Shown here: positions 1-8,203 of the stretch, one piece after another
Position numbering within the stretch: position 1 is the first letter of the stretch
Layout: each line of letters opens with the position of its first letter
From: Dehalococcoidia bacterium
GTDB lineage: Bacteria; Chloroflexota; Dehalococcoidia; DSTF01; JACRBR01
DNA length: 64,000 bases
NCBI GenBank assembly: GCA_021462855.1
Contig: JAJTXQ010000020.1
Span: 62,001-126,000, forward strand
Direction: 5' to 3'
Notes under the pieces: generated by a model
The model's input: only the letters and a program-made list of their open reading frames with translations
What the model was told of the DNA's origin: nothing
The model's database searches: none
Position numbers and translations under genes: made by a program

Positions 1-412
1 GCGCCGGCATGTAGATCGGCTCCACGAACCGCTGCAGGTACGCGTCCGGGTTCGCCGATTCGAGCAGCTCGCGCTGCAGGAGGCGCGGCAGCGCCAGGTG
101 CTCGGCGAAGAACGCGTGGATCTGGTCGAGCAGGTACGCGACGCGCGGACGGTTGAGCTCGCCGGCGAGGAACTCCTGCATCACCGCCGCGATGCGGCCG
201 AGCGCCTCGTCGAGCACTGCCTCGTACAGCGCCTCCTTCGTGGCGAAGTGGTACAGCACCGTCGTCTTGTGCGTGCCCGCCGCGTCCGCGATATCCTGCA
301 CCGAGGCGCCGCCGAAGCCGCGATCGGCGAACAACTCCGTCGCGGCGGCGATGATCGCGTCGCGCCGCGGGACGCGCGTCTTGCTACCGTTTGGTTGCAA
401 CGCTACTACCAC
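1..412 (-). CDS. TetR-family transcriptional regulator (3' end outside window)
   Basis: The minus strand reads a TetR-type N-terminus: a helix-turn-helix segment containing RRDAIIAAATELFADRGF, then ASVQDIADAAGTHKTTVLYHF, which is the family's recognition-helix region, followed by the start of a helical ligand-binding domain. The likely start is GTG at 412, with a TTG at 400 as the alternative. No ATG is available, and the window edge cuts off the C-terminal part, so only about 137 codons are visible. TetR proteins are dimeric repressors that release DNA on ligand binding; the ligand and targets cannot be inferred. It lies downstream of a secreted hydrolase gene on the same strand but is separated from it by a terminator. 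Sure of the family, unsure of the start. Confidence 0.85.
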   Translation of the reverse strand, partial: MVVALQPNGSKTRVPRRDAIIAAATELFADRGFGGASVQDIADAAGTHKTTVLYHFATKEALYEAVLDEALGRIAAVMQEFLAGELNRPRVAYLLDQIHAFFAEHLALPRLLQRELLESANPDAYLQRFVEPIYMPA

Positions 413-467
413 GCGCGGAGTTTCGTCCGTCGCGCGCGTACAGTCAATGGTCTCGGCGCAGTCGCCC

Positions 468-506
468 GAAAAAGAGCGATGCCCCGTGACGTTCGCACGG
501 GGCATC
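468..506 (-). terminator. Rho-independent terminator after the SGNH hydrolase gene
   Basis: A perfect 11-bp stem (gatgccccgtg at 478-488 and cacggggcatc at 496-506) with a 7-base loop is followed on the minus strand by CGCTCTTTTT (T-run 473-469). It lies 22 bases past the stop of the hydrolase gene, the expected place for its terminator. Confidence 0.85.
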
Positions 507-527
507 GCCAGATTGCCTGCGGCGAGG

Positions 528-1703
528 CTACGGGATCGATGACAATGTCATCGCCGTATAGCTCTGGCCCGGGGTGTTGTTGCACGTCCAGTTGCCGCTG
601 GGCTTGGCGTACATCAACTGGACGCACTTACCGAGCGCGCGCTGGCCGTACGCGTTCGGGTGCATTGACTCCTGCGCATCGCCCTGGCAGCAGCCGGTGT
701 TCACCCAGCGCACCCACTCCTTGGTGATCGGGTTCGGGCCGCTCCCGGTGACGAGCGACGAGTTGACGTGGCAGGTCTCATGCCCGTTGAGCGCGTTGCG
801 GACGTCCAGGAACTGCACGCCCTTCTCGGCCGCGACCGCGCGCATGGAGTCGATCATGTAGGGGGCCGCGACGTTCTTGGCCCAGTCGAAGTCAGCGTCG
901 TAGAACGGGCACCCGCCCTGCGTCCAGCGGGCCGAGCCCGAGTAGCGCACGTTGGCGGCGGCCGGCACCGGCGACGAGTAGCCGGCGATGACGAACTTCC
1001 ACTGCGACGGGCTGTAGCCAGCCTGCGCCATCACGGCGCGGACTTCGTCGATCGCCTTGCGGAGGCCTTCCTGCGCGGCCGGCATGTCGGACTGCATCGC
1101 CGCGAACTGGTCCTGGTTGCACGTGCCCAGTCCGAGCAGGAACCGCACGGTGCAGTTGATGACGTGGTCCGCGAACCCGACGTCGTTTGCCAGGATCGTC
1201 AGCACGACGAGCTTGACGTTCTTCTGCTGCGCGATCGTCAGCAGCTGGTCGGCCTGTGGCGCTTCGCCCTTAAAGCTCTGGCCGCCCTGCGACGCTCGCC
1301 AGATGTTCTCCGTCTGCGCGCCCGAGCAGGCGATGTTGATCTTCTCGTTGACGGAGATCCCGGCGCTCTTGATCGTCGCGACGTCCGACCGGTCGCAGCC
1401 GGTGTGCGTCGAGCCGTAGACGCGCGTAGCGTCGTACGAGCAGAAGATGCCGAGCGTGCAGCGCGCGGCGCGGTCGGTGCCGTCGCGCGTGCCAAACATG
1501 TTGAGGCTGTTGCCGTTCCAGCGGCCGGCCTCGCCCGAGATGAAGCTGTCGCCCAGGGATACGATCGCGGTCGTCGGAGATCCCGGGCCTGCTTCCGTCC
1601 GCTCGGTGGGCGCCGCCATCACCAGCAACATCGCTGCGGCGAACACGGCGATGAGCGCCCGACGCAACGTAATGTGCGTCCTCAGTCTCCCCCAAATCGT
1701 CAT
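528..1703 (-). CDS. Secreted SGNH/GDSL-type hydrolase
   Basis: The protein has 391 residues. A signal peptide is clear at about residues 14-37 (Arg-Arg followed by a hydrophobic run), so it is exported. The GDS block (VSLGDSFISGE, Ser53), an Asn in LTILANDVGF (Asn173) and a His in SMHPNAYGQ (His348) match the Ser, Asn and His of SGNH esterases/lipases. The usual Asp two residues before the catalytic His is replaced by Ser, so the triad may be a dyad. At least ten cysteines suggest disulfides and an extracellular life. The ATG at 1703 was chosen because AAGGAGAG lies 9 bases before it; an upstream in-frame ATG at 1748 has no such site. It is monocistronic, with its own promoter and terminator. 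The substrate is unknown; an ester or lipid is the usual target of the family. Confidence 0.85.
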   Translation of the reverse strand: MTIWGRLRTHITLRRALIAVFAAAMLLVMAAPTERTEAGPGSPTTAIVSLGDSFISGEAGRWNGNSLNMFGTRDGTDRAARCTLGIFCSYDATRVYGSTHTGCDRSDVATIKSAGISVNEKINIACSGAQTENIWRASQGGQSFKGEAPQADQLLTIAQQKNVKLVVLTILANDVGFADHVINCTVRFLLGLGTCNQDQFAAMQSDMPAAQEGLRKAIDEVRAVMAQAGYSPSQWKFVIAGYSSPVPAAANVRYSGSARWTQGGCPFYDADFDWAKNVAAPYMIDSMRAVAAEKGVQFLDVRNALNGHETCHVNSSLVTGSGPNPITKEWVRWVNTGCCQGDAQESMHPNAYGQRALGKCVQLMYAKPSGNWTCNNTPGQSYTAMTLSSIP

Positions 1704-1763
1704 CAGTGCCTGCTCTCCTTTCCTGCGGGGATGCGCGCCTGGTTCCACTCCAGGCTGGCGTCG

Positions 1764-1792
1764 AAACTACGCGCACCTTCACCCGTTGTCAA
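1764..1792 (-). promoter_or_regulatory. Sigma-70-type promoter of the SGNH hydrolase gene
   Basis: On the minus strand a perfect -35 TTGACA (1792-1787) is followed after 17 bases by TAGTTT (1769-1764), a weak -10. It lies about 60 bases upstream of the chosen start codon, giving a leader that contains the AAGGAGAG ribosome binding site. Confidence 0.55.
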
Positions 1793-1844
1793 GAGTTTCT
1801 CATGCGCATGCGCGCAACAACGATCGGAGACCGAGAAGGTGCTG

Positions 1845-4073
1845 CTAGCTTGAGAGCGTGCTGGCGGCGAGTTCGACTTCGCCTGCGACCGCGCCGGCAT
1901 CGGCGGCGTGCCGCGCGACCGCGAAGTCGTACACGCCCGCGTCGACGACCCAAGCGTCGCCGACGCGTACCGCGAGGCGTGAGAGCGGCGCGGCCAGTTC
2001 GACCGCGACCGAGCCGGAGGGCGGCACATCCACGCGCGCGAACGCCACGAGCCGTCGGCGCGGCCGTTCGCGGACGGGTTCGCGCGGGCCGGCGTACACC
2101 TGGACCACCTCCGTGAGGGGCGCCGAGCCAGTGTTGCGCACCCGCGCGCGGACGACGACCGCATCGCCGTGCGCATCGACGGTCACGCCGTCGATGCGCG
2201 GCGGTTCGCCGTACGACAGGCCGTAGCCGAACGGGTAGCGCGGCGCGTGGCCGTCGCGGTCGAGCAGCCACTGGCCGTGGAACAGGCCGTACGTGATCGT
2301 CGTCGCGTCGCGGTCGAAGTGCGGCAGATGCGTCGCGTCGCGCGGCACGGCGAACGGCAGCCGGCCGGCGGGCTCGACGCGCCCGAGCAGCACGTCGGCG
2401 AGCGCGTGGCCGCCCTCCATGCCCGGATACCACGCCATGAGGATCGCTGCGGCGTCGTCGTGCCAGCCCTCGACCATGATCGCGCTGCCGCCCATCATCA
2501 CGACGACTGTCGCGGGATTCGCCGAGGCGGCGGCGCGGATCAGCGCCTGGTCCGCCGCCGACAGGTCGAGCGACGCGCGGTCGCCTCCCATCGCGAACCC
2601 CTGGCCCGCACGCTGCGCGGGTTGCTCGCGTGGCGGCCGTGGTGGCGCGTCGGGCGGCGGGGACGGTCGCCCGGGCCGCGGCGGCGCCAGCGCTATGAAC
2701 AGCTCCGGCTGCGCGGCGATGTACTCGCCCTCGTCCTCGTATGTGCAACCGACGACGACGATCGCGACGTCGGCGTTTCGGGCGATGCGCGCGGCTTCGT
2801 CGAGGTCGGCGCCGTCCGCGGCAGCGATGTCCGCATCGGGCAGCGCGGCGCGCAACCCGTCGAGCGGCGTCACGACCGACGGCGGGACGACGTTGCTCGA
2901 CCCGCGGTCGCCGAGGTTCGGCGCTGAAGCAAGCCGGCCGAGCACGGCGACACGCTTCAACGACGCCGCGTTGAGCGGCAGCGCCGGACCGGCGCCGCCC
3001 GCCGGCTCGTTCTTGAGCAGCACGATCGACTTCGCCGCCGCTTCGCGCGCCAGCCCGCGGTGTTCGTCCGATGCGCAGACCGCAGTGTCCGGCGCCGGCT
3101 GCGACAGCACCGCGTCGAACCGCAGCAGCGTCGAGACGACGCGCGTCACGGGCGCGTCGACGCCTGCCTCGGTGAGCTCGCCGCTCGCCAGGGCAGGCGG
3201 CAAGTGCTGCATCCGTTGCTGCCGGAACGGCATTTCGATGTCGAGGCCCGCGCGCACCGACTTCACGGCGTCTCGCAGCCCGAAGATCCAGTCGCTGATT
3301 ACGAATCCGCGGAATCCCCACTCGTCGCGCAGGATCTCCGTGAGCAGCGCGTGGTTCTCGCCGCACCACGCGCCGTTGACCGAGTTGTACGCCGACATGA
3401 CGCACGCGACGCCCTCATCGACGACGCGCTTGAAGTGCGGCAGGTACACCTCGTGCAGCGTGCGCCCGTCGGCCTGCACGTCGATCTTGAAGCGAGCGTT
3501 CTCGATCGAGTTCAGCGCGTAGTGCTTTACGCACGCCATCGCGTGGCGCTGCACGCCGCGCGCGAGCGCCGCGCCCATCTCGCCGACGTGGTGCGGGTCC
3601 TCGCCGTACGTCTCCTGCGCGCGGCCCCACCCGGGATGCCGCAGCACGTTCACGTTCACGCCGCCGAAGAGGTTCGCGCCGCGCGCGCGCAACTCACGCC
3701 CGATCGCTTCGCCGATGCGCTCTTCGAGCGCCGGATCGAATGTCGCGCCCCGCGCCATCGACACCGGGAAGCAGGTGTTTGGCCCGACGGCTACCCCGCG
3801 CGGCCCGTCGGAGAACGCGATGCCCGGAAATCCGGTGCGGTCGAGGCGCGCGCCGATCCACGGCTCGCGGCTGTACCCGTCGCCGGCCGCCACGGCGGCG
3901 CCGCCGGCCATGCGCAGCAGTCCGGGCCAGAACTCTTCGTCGCCGTCCAGGCACCAAAGTTTCTCGTCGAGCGTGAGGCCCGCGACGAACGCGCGGGCGA
4001 CGTCGCCCGCGTCTTCGCCGGCGCGCACACGCGCGCGCGCGTCATCGAATGTCATGGTCTCGGCGGATGCCAT
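1845..4073 (-). CDS. Glycoside hydrolase family 3 beta-glucosidase
   Basis: This 742-residue protein has the usual length and domain order of GH3 beta-glucosidases: an N-terminal TIM barrel, a C-terminal alpha/beta sandwich, and a fibronectin III-like tail at about residues 635-730. Visible family motifs are SDGPRG (88-93), ETYGEDP (154-160), KHY (183-185, substrate-binding Lys-His) and GFVISDW (256-262), whose Asp261 is the predicted nucleophile. No signal peptide is seen, so it is probably cytoplasmic and acts on imported oligosaccharides by releasing glucose or a related sugar. A proline- and arginine-rich insertion of about 30 residues (near 467-500) interrupts the second domain and is unusual. 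The start could be ATG 4073 or the ATG six codons later; no strong SD separates them. No sugar transporter is nearby. Confidence 0.92.
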   Translation of the reverse strand: MASAETMTFDDARARVRAGEDAGDVARAFVAGLTLDEKLWCLDGDEEFWPGLLRMAGGAAVAAGDGYSREPWIGARLDRTGFPGIAFSDGPRGVAVGPNTCFPVSMARGATFDPALEERIGEAIGRELRARGANLFGGVNVNVLRHPGWGRAQETYGEDPHHVGEMGAALARGVQRHAMACVKHYALNSIENARFKIDVQADGRTLHEVYLPHFKRVVDEGVACVMSAYNSVNGAWCGENHALLTEILRDEWGFRGFVISDWIFGLRDAVKSVRAGLDIEMPFRQQRMQHLPPALASGELTEAGVDAPVTRVVSTLLRFDAVLSQPAPDTAVCASDEHRGLAREAAAKSIVLLKNEPAGGAGPALPLNAASLKRVAVLGRLASAPNLGDRGSSNVVPPSVVTPLDGLRAALPDADIAAADGADLDEAARIARNADVAIVVVGCTYEDEGEYIAAQPELFIALAPPRPGRPSPPPDAPPRPPREQPAQRAGQGFAMGGDRASLDLSAADQALIRAAASANPATVVVMMGGSAIMVEGWHDDAAAILMAWYPGMEGGHALADVLLGRVEPAGRLPFAVPRDATHLPHFDRDATTITYGLFHGQWLLDRDGHAPRYPFGYGLSYGEPPRIDGVTVDAHGDAVVVRARVRNTGSAPLTEVVQVYAGPREPVRERPRRRLVAFARVDVPPSGSVAVELAAPLSRLAVRVGDAWVVDAGVYDFAVARHAADAGAVAGEVELAASTLSS

Positions 4074-4159
4074 CGCCGCGAGTATATGCGCGGGCAGGGC
4101 ATGGTCAAGCGAGGATGCACGACCGTGACATCGCTATACTCGACGCGGGAGGCGGCGCG

Positions 4160-4585
4160 ATGAAGATCCCCGACAGCGCGCGCGCGGTCATCGAGTCCGG
4201 CCAGCTCGCGCATCTCGCGACGATCAACCGTGACGGCACGCCGCACATTACCATCGTCTGGGTCGGGCTCGATGGAGACGATATCGTCATCGGCAAGCTG
4301 GCGCCGGACCAGAAGGTGCGGAACATCCGCCGTGACCCGCGCGTGTCGCTTTCGGTCGAGGCGCCATCGGGCGACCAGTTCGGGATGAAGCACTACCTGG
4401 TGGTCGAGGGCACCGCACGCATCACCGAAGGCGGCGCGCCGGAACTCCTGCGCAAGCTCGCCCAGCGGTACATCGCACCCGGCGCGGACTTCCCGCCGAT
4501 GCCGAACCCGCCTGCTGGTTACACCATCCGCGTCACGCCGGCCAAGATTCGCGGCATGGGCCCGTGGGGGACAATGCTGGGCTAA
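4160..4585 (+). CDS. PPOX-class (pyridoxamine 5'-phosphate oxidase fold) F420/flavin-dependent protein
   Basis: The 141-residue protein has the split-barrel layout of PPOX-class enzymes of the Rv1155 type: an N-terminal LAHLATINRDGTPHITIVWV strand pair, a central VRNIRRDPRVSLSVE segment, and a C-terminal YTIRVTPAKIRGMGPW segment. Such proteins bind FMN or F420 and reduce small substrates. The ATG at 4160 follows GGAGGCGGCGCG and begins at the conserved fold; the longer in-frame reading upstream has no RBS. A TATACT -10-like hexamer lies at 4135-4140. The gene is alone between divergent neighbours. Which cofactor is used cannot be decided from sequence by eye. Confidence 0.8.
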   Translation: MKIPDSARAVIESGQLAHLATINRDGTPHITIVWVGLDGDDIVIGKLAPDQKVRNIRRDPRVSLSVEAPSGDQFGMKHYLVVEGTARITEGGAPELLRKLAQRYIAPGADFPPMPNPPAGYTIRVTPAKIRGMGPWGTMLG

Positions 4586-4713
4586 CAACAGCAGATGCCA
4601 TGTGTGCCTGGGTGTCCAGTTTCGCACACCATGATCTCCAGAGACCACAGGGCGGGTGCAGGATGACCGGGTTCCTGATCAAGGCGAACTGCGGTCGCTG
4701 ATGCGGGAGTACG

Positions 4714-5466
4714 CTACGTCTCGCCCCCCACGATGAGCCGATAGCCGACGTCCAGCTCGGCCAGCTCGAGCAACGCGGCGTACCGGCGATGCCAGGCGCC
4801 GCTCGTCAGGTCGGCATCGAGACGCGCAAGCGGTCCCGCGAGTTCCGATTCTTCCCGCAGCGCGAACGCCGAAATCGATGCGCGCACGGCGGGGTCCAGG
4901 TACGCTTCCGGGCGACGCCAGTAAGCAGCGAAGAATCCGTCGGTGCAGTCGTGCGGCACAGGCAGCGGCTGCACAACCGCGTCGCGGAGCTGCGCGGCAA
5001 GCCGCGATGCATCGGCGCCAGGGTGCTCGTCCTTCCCGGCCGCGCGAAGGTAGTCGCGCGTGAACCAGAATCGCTCGGCGAACACGTCGACGTCCCAGCT
5101 CACAACGACCTGTCGGGCTGAGACGCGGCGCATCTCGGCGAGACCGGCGCGAATGTCGGGCCAGTGATGCACCGTCAGGATGGCCATCGCTGCGTCGAAC
5201 GCGTGGCGCGGAAACGGCAGGGCGCCGGCAACACCCCGGAGGGCCGGCGCTGACCCGGGCGGGCGCTGCCGGATCATCTCGACCGAGGGCTCGACAGCAA
5301 CGACCTGCCGCCCGCGGGGCTCGTAGGAGCCGGATCCGGCGCCGATGTTCACCATCGTTCGGGCGTCGCCAAGCGCCTGGCCGATACGCGCGGCCCAGCG
5401 AGGATCCGGCCTTCGCCTCGATCCGTATCCAACGCCGATGCGATCGTAGAGTGGTCGAAGGCTCAC
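4714..5466 (-). CDS. Class I SAM-dependent methyltransferase
   Basis: The 250-residue reading frame contains the SAM-binding motif I as NIGAGSGSYEP, an acidic motif II in VVAVEPS, and an AMAILTVHHW segment typical of type-11 methyltransferases. The chosen start is GTG 5466 (VSLRPLYDRIGVGY), because the conserved YDR entry of the family begins there and GGAG lies about 12 bases upstream. The frame stays open further upstream to an ATG at 5595, but that stretch (rich in Ala, Arg and Cys) looks non-coding. The methyl acceptor is unknown. It is upstream of no obvious partner. Confidence 0.8.
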   Translation of the reverse strand: MSLRPLYDRIGVGYGSRRRPDPRWAARIGQALGDARTMVNIGAGSGSYEPRGRQVVAVEPSVEMIRQRPPGSAPALRGVAGALPFPRHAFDAAMAILTVHHWPDIRAGLAEMRRVSARQVVVSWDVDVFAERFWFTRDYLRAAGKDEHPGADASRLAAQLRDAVVQPLPVPHDCTDGFFAAYWRRPEAYLDPAVRASISAFALREESELAGPLARLDADLTSGAWHRRYAALLELAELDVGYRLIVGGET

Positions 5467-5587
5467 GGGTCTTGCGTCTCCGCTCGGTCCACATGAGGCA
5501 TGCTCTGCATACGCAGACGCAAAGAGCTGACGCGGCGCGCACACGGCGATGGCGGCTCCCGCGAGCCGCCATCGTAACTCGCGCGTT

Positions 5588-6238
5588 TCAACCAAACACG
5601 ACCTCGTCCGGCTTCGTCAGGAAGGCGTGGACGAGTCCAGCCACGGAGAGCACCAGCATGACGCCGGCCAGGATGAACAAGACGTTCGCAGCGAGGCCTG
5701 CCTTGTCGCCGAAGATGCTGAAGCCGTATGTCGTGAGCAACAGGCCACGCAGCGTTTCGCCGGTCTGGAACGTGCTGCGCAACTGGGTTGCCGCGTCCAG
5801 CTGCTTCTTCGCCTCGATCGTCGCGGGATCGTCGGCTCCCTTGCCGGCGAGCGCTGCGTCGTACGACTTTTGAAGTGCGCTGCGCTTCCCGCCCATCGTC
5901 GCGTACGTATCGTCGTTGTACGTCCCTGCCGGGTATGCCTCCGCCGCGGATCGACGCATGTGCATGGCGATGAAGTAACTCGCGTAACACTCCGCCTGCG
6001 CGCCCGTCTCCATCTGCTTGCCGGCGTTTTCGACAAGGCACTTCGAGCCCGGCTTCCACGTCTTCTCTTCCTCGGTCAGCTCAGTGGCGAACGTGATCCG
6101 CTGCGCGCCAAGTTCCGTCTTCACGTAGTCCTTCGCGAAGTTGTACTGGTCGCGCGCCACGCATCCCAGCACGACAAGCAGGGCCACAAGCAGCAGTCCT
6201 CCCCCGGCGAATGTGAAGTCCAGCGTTCTTCGCTTCAC
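5588..6238 (-). CDS. Uncharacterised membrane protein with a large exposed domain
   Basis: I do not recognise the family. The 216-residue protein has an N-terminal membrane segment at about residues 10-28 (ending LGCVARDQ), an exposed polar domain with several cysteines (residues 30-150), and a C-terminal hydrophobic part at about 160-207 that could form one or two membrane helices. The start is GTG 6238, preceded by GGAGG 8 bases upstream. The exposed domain carries Cys at about 68 and 84, possibly a disulfide. The LGC could suggest a lipobox but the preceding residues fit it poorly. It overlaps no neighbour; its function is unknown. Confidence 0.7.
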   Translation of the reverse strand: MKRRTLDFTFAGGGLLLVALLVVLGCVARDQYNFAKDYVKTELGAQRITFATELTEEEKTWKPGSKCLVENAGKQMETGAQAECYASYFIAMHMRRSAAEAYPAGTYNDDTYATMGGKRSALQKSYDAALAGKGADDPATIEAKKQLDAATQLRSTFQTGETLRGLLLTTYGFSIFGDKAGLAANVLFILAGVMLVLSVAGLVHAFLTKPDEVVFG

Positions 6239-6680
6239 GGCGATCCCTCCAGCCTCTCGAGCGCCATCGCCCGTTTACGCCCGCGGCGCCTGTTGCTGCG
6301 GGACAACTTCATGATGCGCCCGCCGGATCCGGCGATCCACACCCGTTGCGCACAGGCGCGATGTACCGATAGGCAAGCACCGGCACAACCGGCGCGCGGC
6401 GTGGAACGCAAGCAGTGATTGCCCGGACAACGGCCCGTACGAGCACCGGAAAGGGCCGCGCCAAGAAACGCCGCGCGGCCCCGTTGGAGTCGTGGTGGAG
6501 ACGGGGGAGTGCCCGCCTCGCCGCCCCCATCCTGGTTTTCGTATCTACGAACGACCGCCGTTCGCGGCCATCATCACGGATTCTGAGCCGCTCCCAACAC
6601 GCGGTGCAGAGCGCCGAACGGACAGCCGTCGCGGCTAGCGAGGGTAGCGCGCCGTAACTCTAGATTGCTCGTGCAGCTAC
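6239..6680. other. 442-base stretch without a supported gene
   Basis: No convincing reading frame is seen. It contains an 18-bp copy of the tmRNA 3' end (6492-6509, listed separately), a GC-rich inverted repeat ggccgcgc/gcgcggcc around 6450-6478, and the short palindrome TTCGTATCTACGAA near 6538. On the minus strand it follows the lactonase gene, so it may hold that gene's 3' untranslated region and the promoter of the membrane protein gene that starts at 6238. Confidence 0.6.
6492..6509 (+). repeat. Displaced copy of the tmRNA 3' end (candidate att site)
   Basis: The 18 bases gtggtggagacgggggag are identical, in the same orientation, to 7689-7706, which encode the CCA end, acceptor strand and part of the T arm of the tmRNA. 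The flanks differ at once on both sides. tmRNA 3' ends are classic targets of site-specific integrases, which leave such a duplicate on the far side of the inserted DNA. Confidence 0.6.
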
Positions 6681-7634
6681 TCAGTATCCACCTTGCGCCT
6701 CGAAGATACGTCGAGGGTTGTCGACGGTCATCTGCGTGACCTGCTCCTCCGACACACCGGCCGCGCGCAGCGCCGGCAGAACATCGTTCGGGATATGCAG
6801 GAAGTGCCAGCGCGGCAACGCCTCGCTGACCAATCCAGGCTCGAACCAGTCGATGTGGCAGCATGTATCGTGGGAGAGAACCATCTGATCCGCATGCCCG
6901 CGCTCGCACAGCTTCGCGATCGTGGCGACCCGCTTTTCCATCGGCAGGATGTTGTCGATGCCGAAGCGATCCATCCCTATGTAGGATCCCCGCGCCATTA
7001 ACTTCTCGAGATAGACGATGTCCTCCGTGTCGCCGCTGTGCCCAATCACGGTACGTCGGAGATCGACCCCCTCAAGCGCGAAGATGTCCTGCTGACGGAG
7101 GCCCTGCTCGGAGAGGGCGTGCGTGTGCGTCGAGATCGGCACGCCCGTCCGACGGTGTGCGAGGGCGACGGCGCGGAGCACCTTTTCCACACCGGGCGTC
7201 ACACCTTGGTGATCCGTGGCGCATTTTAGAATGCCTGCGCGGCTCTCAGTCCCCTGAATCCCTTGTTCGATATCGGCGACGAACTGCTTCGCCATCGCCT
7301 CTGCATCGCGCGATTGAAAGTACGATGGCACGTCATCGTGGGTTAACAGTCCCGTCGCGACGATGATTTGGATGCCAGACGCCGCCGCTACATCGCGCAC
7401 GGTCGCCACATCTCGTCCGAGGCCCATCACCGTGAGATCCACCATCGTCTGCACGCCGTGTGCGTTGGCTTCCCGCATCGCGGCGATCGCCGCTGCAACT
7501 CGCGCCCCGCGGTTCCATAAGCGAGGAAAGTTGGCGTTGAGTCCTTCCGTCAACACGAACACGTGCTCGTGCATCAGTGTGAAGCCGAGCTCAGACGTGT
7601 CGATAGGCCCGGTGACGGTCTCAACGGTCGCCAT
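6681..7634 (-). CDS. Phosphotriesterase-family metal hydrolase (lactonase-like)
   Basis: The 317-residue protein has the metal-binding signatures of the phosphotriesterase family: MHEHVF near residue 21 (HxH), the bridging Lys of AGILKCATD, His in STHTHA and VIGHSGD, and Asp in LSHDTCC. These ligate two metals in a TIM barrel. Most close relatives are lactonases for acyl-homoserine or other lactones with weak phosphotriesterase activity; the substrate here is not determined. The start ATG 7634 has AAGGAG 6 bases upstream. Base use differs from its neighbours: three 60-base lines counted (6961, 7261, 7441) are 53, 57 and 67% G+C, against 77% in the smpB line at 8221. The gene starts 56 bases past the tmRNA 3' end and is followed by a copy of that end, so it may have been acquired. 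Confidence 0.88.
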   Translation of the reverse strand: MATVETVTGPIDTSELGFTLMHEHVFVLTEGLNANFPRLWNRGARVAAAIAAMREANAHGVQTMVDLTVMGLGRDVATVRDVAAASGIQIIVATGLLTHDDVPSYFQSRDAEAMAKQFVADIEQGIQGTESRAGILKCATDHQGVTPGVEKVLRAVALAHRRTGVPISTHTHALSEQGLRQQDIFALEGVDLRRTVIGHSGDTEDIVYLEKLMARGSYIGMDRFGIDNILPMEKRVATIAKLCERGHADQMVLSHDTCCHIDWFEPGLVSEALPRWHFLHIPNDVLPALRAAGVSEEQVTQMTVDNPRRIFEAQGGY

Positions 7635-7688
7635 GGCGCTCCTTGGTGCGAAAGGCGGCCCGCCGAACAGCAAGCCGCCGATTTGGTG

Positions 7689-7706
7689 GTGGTGGAGACG
7701 GGGGAG
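7689..7706 (+). repeat. tmRNA 3'-end copy of the 18-bp direct repeat
   Basis: It is identical to 6492-6509 and lies within the T arm, acceptor strand and CCA end of the functional tmRNA. The two copies bound about 1.2 kb holding only the phosphotriesterase-like gene. Confidence 0.6.
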
Positions 7707-8037
7707 AATTGAACTCCCCGTCCAGGCGGGCAACGCCCTGGGTCTGCTACAGGCTTATTCCCGCAGGTTGGTCTCGCTCCGGCGTGCGCTGAGGTCCGCC
7801 CGGACGGAGCCAGCCGATGGTCTTGGTCGCGCGATATCGGCGTCGCGCGCGAAGCATCCCGGCTTTGCATCGCTCATGCCCCGCCCGCCGGGAGTGGACG
7901 GGGATGAACGTCACTGCTTACGCAGCGAGGGCGAGTTGTCGTTCGCCGTGTATGGTTTGGCCGCGTATTAAGGAGGTTGCGACCGTCCTCCGCCTGCAAC
8001 CCAGATCCGCCGACCCCTGTCGAGCCCTTTCGTCCCC
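7690..8037 (-). ncRNA. ssrA: tmRNA (transfer-messenger RNA)
   Basis: The minus strand begins GGGGACG (8037-8031) and ends CGTCTCC-ACCA (7700-7690), which pair as a 7-bp acceptor stem with one G-U. The T arm (GGGGAG, TTCAATT, CTCCCC) precedes the 3' end and ACCA is encoded. The tag frame at 7947-7918 reads GGC GAA CGA CAA CTC GCC CTC GCT GCG TAA, that is GERQLALAA, ending in the LAA-type degron read by ClpXP. tmRNA rescues stalled ribosomes together with SmpB, whose gene lies 166 bases upstream on the same strand. A TATACT hexamer (8077-8072) is a possible -10 of a precursor transcript. Length is 348 nt, normal for one-piece tmRNA. Confidence 0.95.
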
Positions 8038-8203
8038 GAAAGCAGCGCGCAGAGCGGCACTGGCTGTCACCAGTATAGCGCATTTCGCTCGCATACCTGC
8101 ATGACATAACGGACACCGGCGGGGGCCGGGCGCGCCGTGCGCCAACGGGCGAATGCACGATCGGTTTCGTGGCGGCCGGGCAGGGCAGGGCAGATTCCCC
8201 GGG

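Noticed and set aside
1789-3405. Overlapping 538-codon minus-strand frame inside the GH3 gene.
   Set aside because: Frame-shifted shadow of the GH3 sequence; very Arg-rich.
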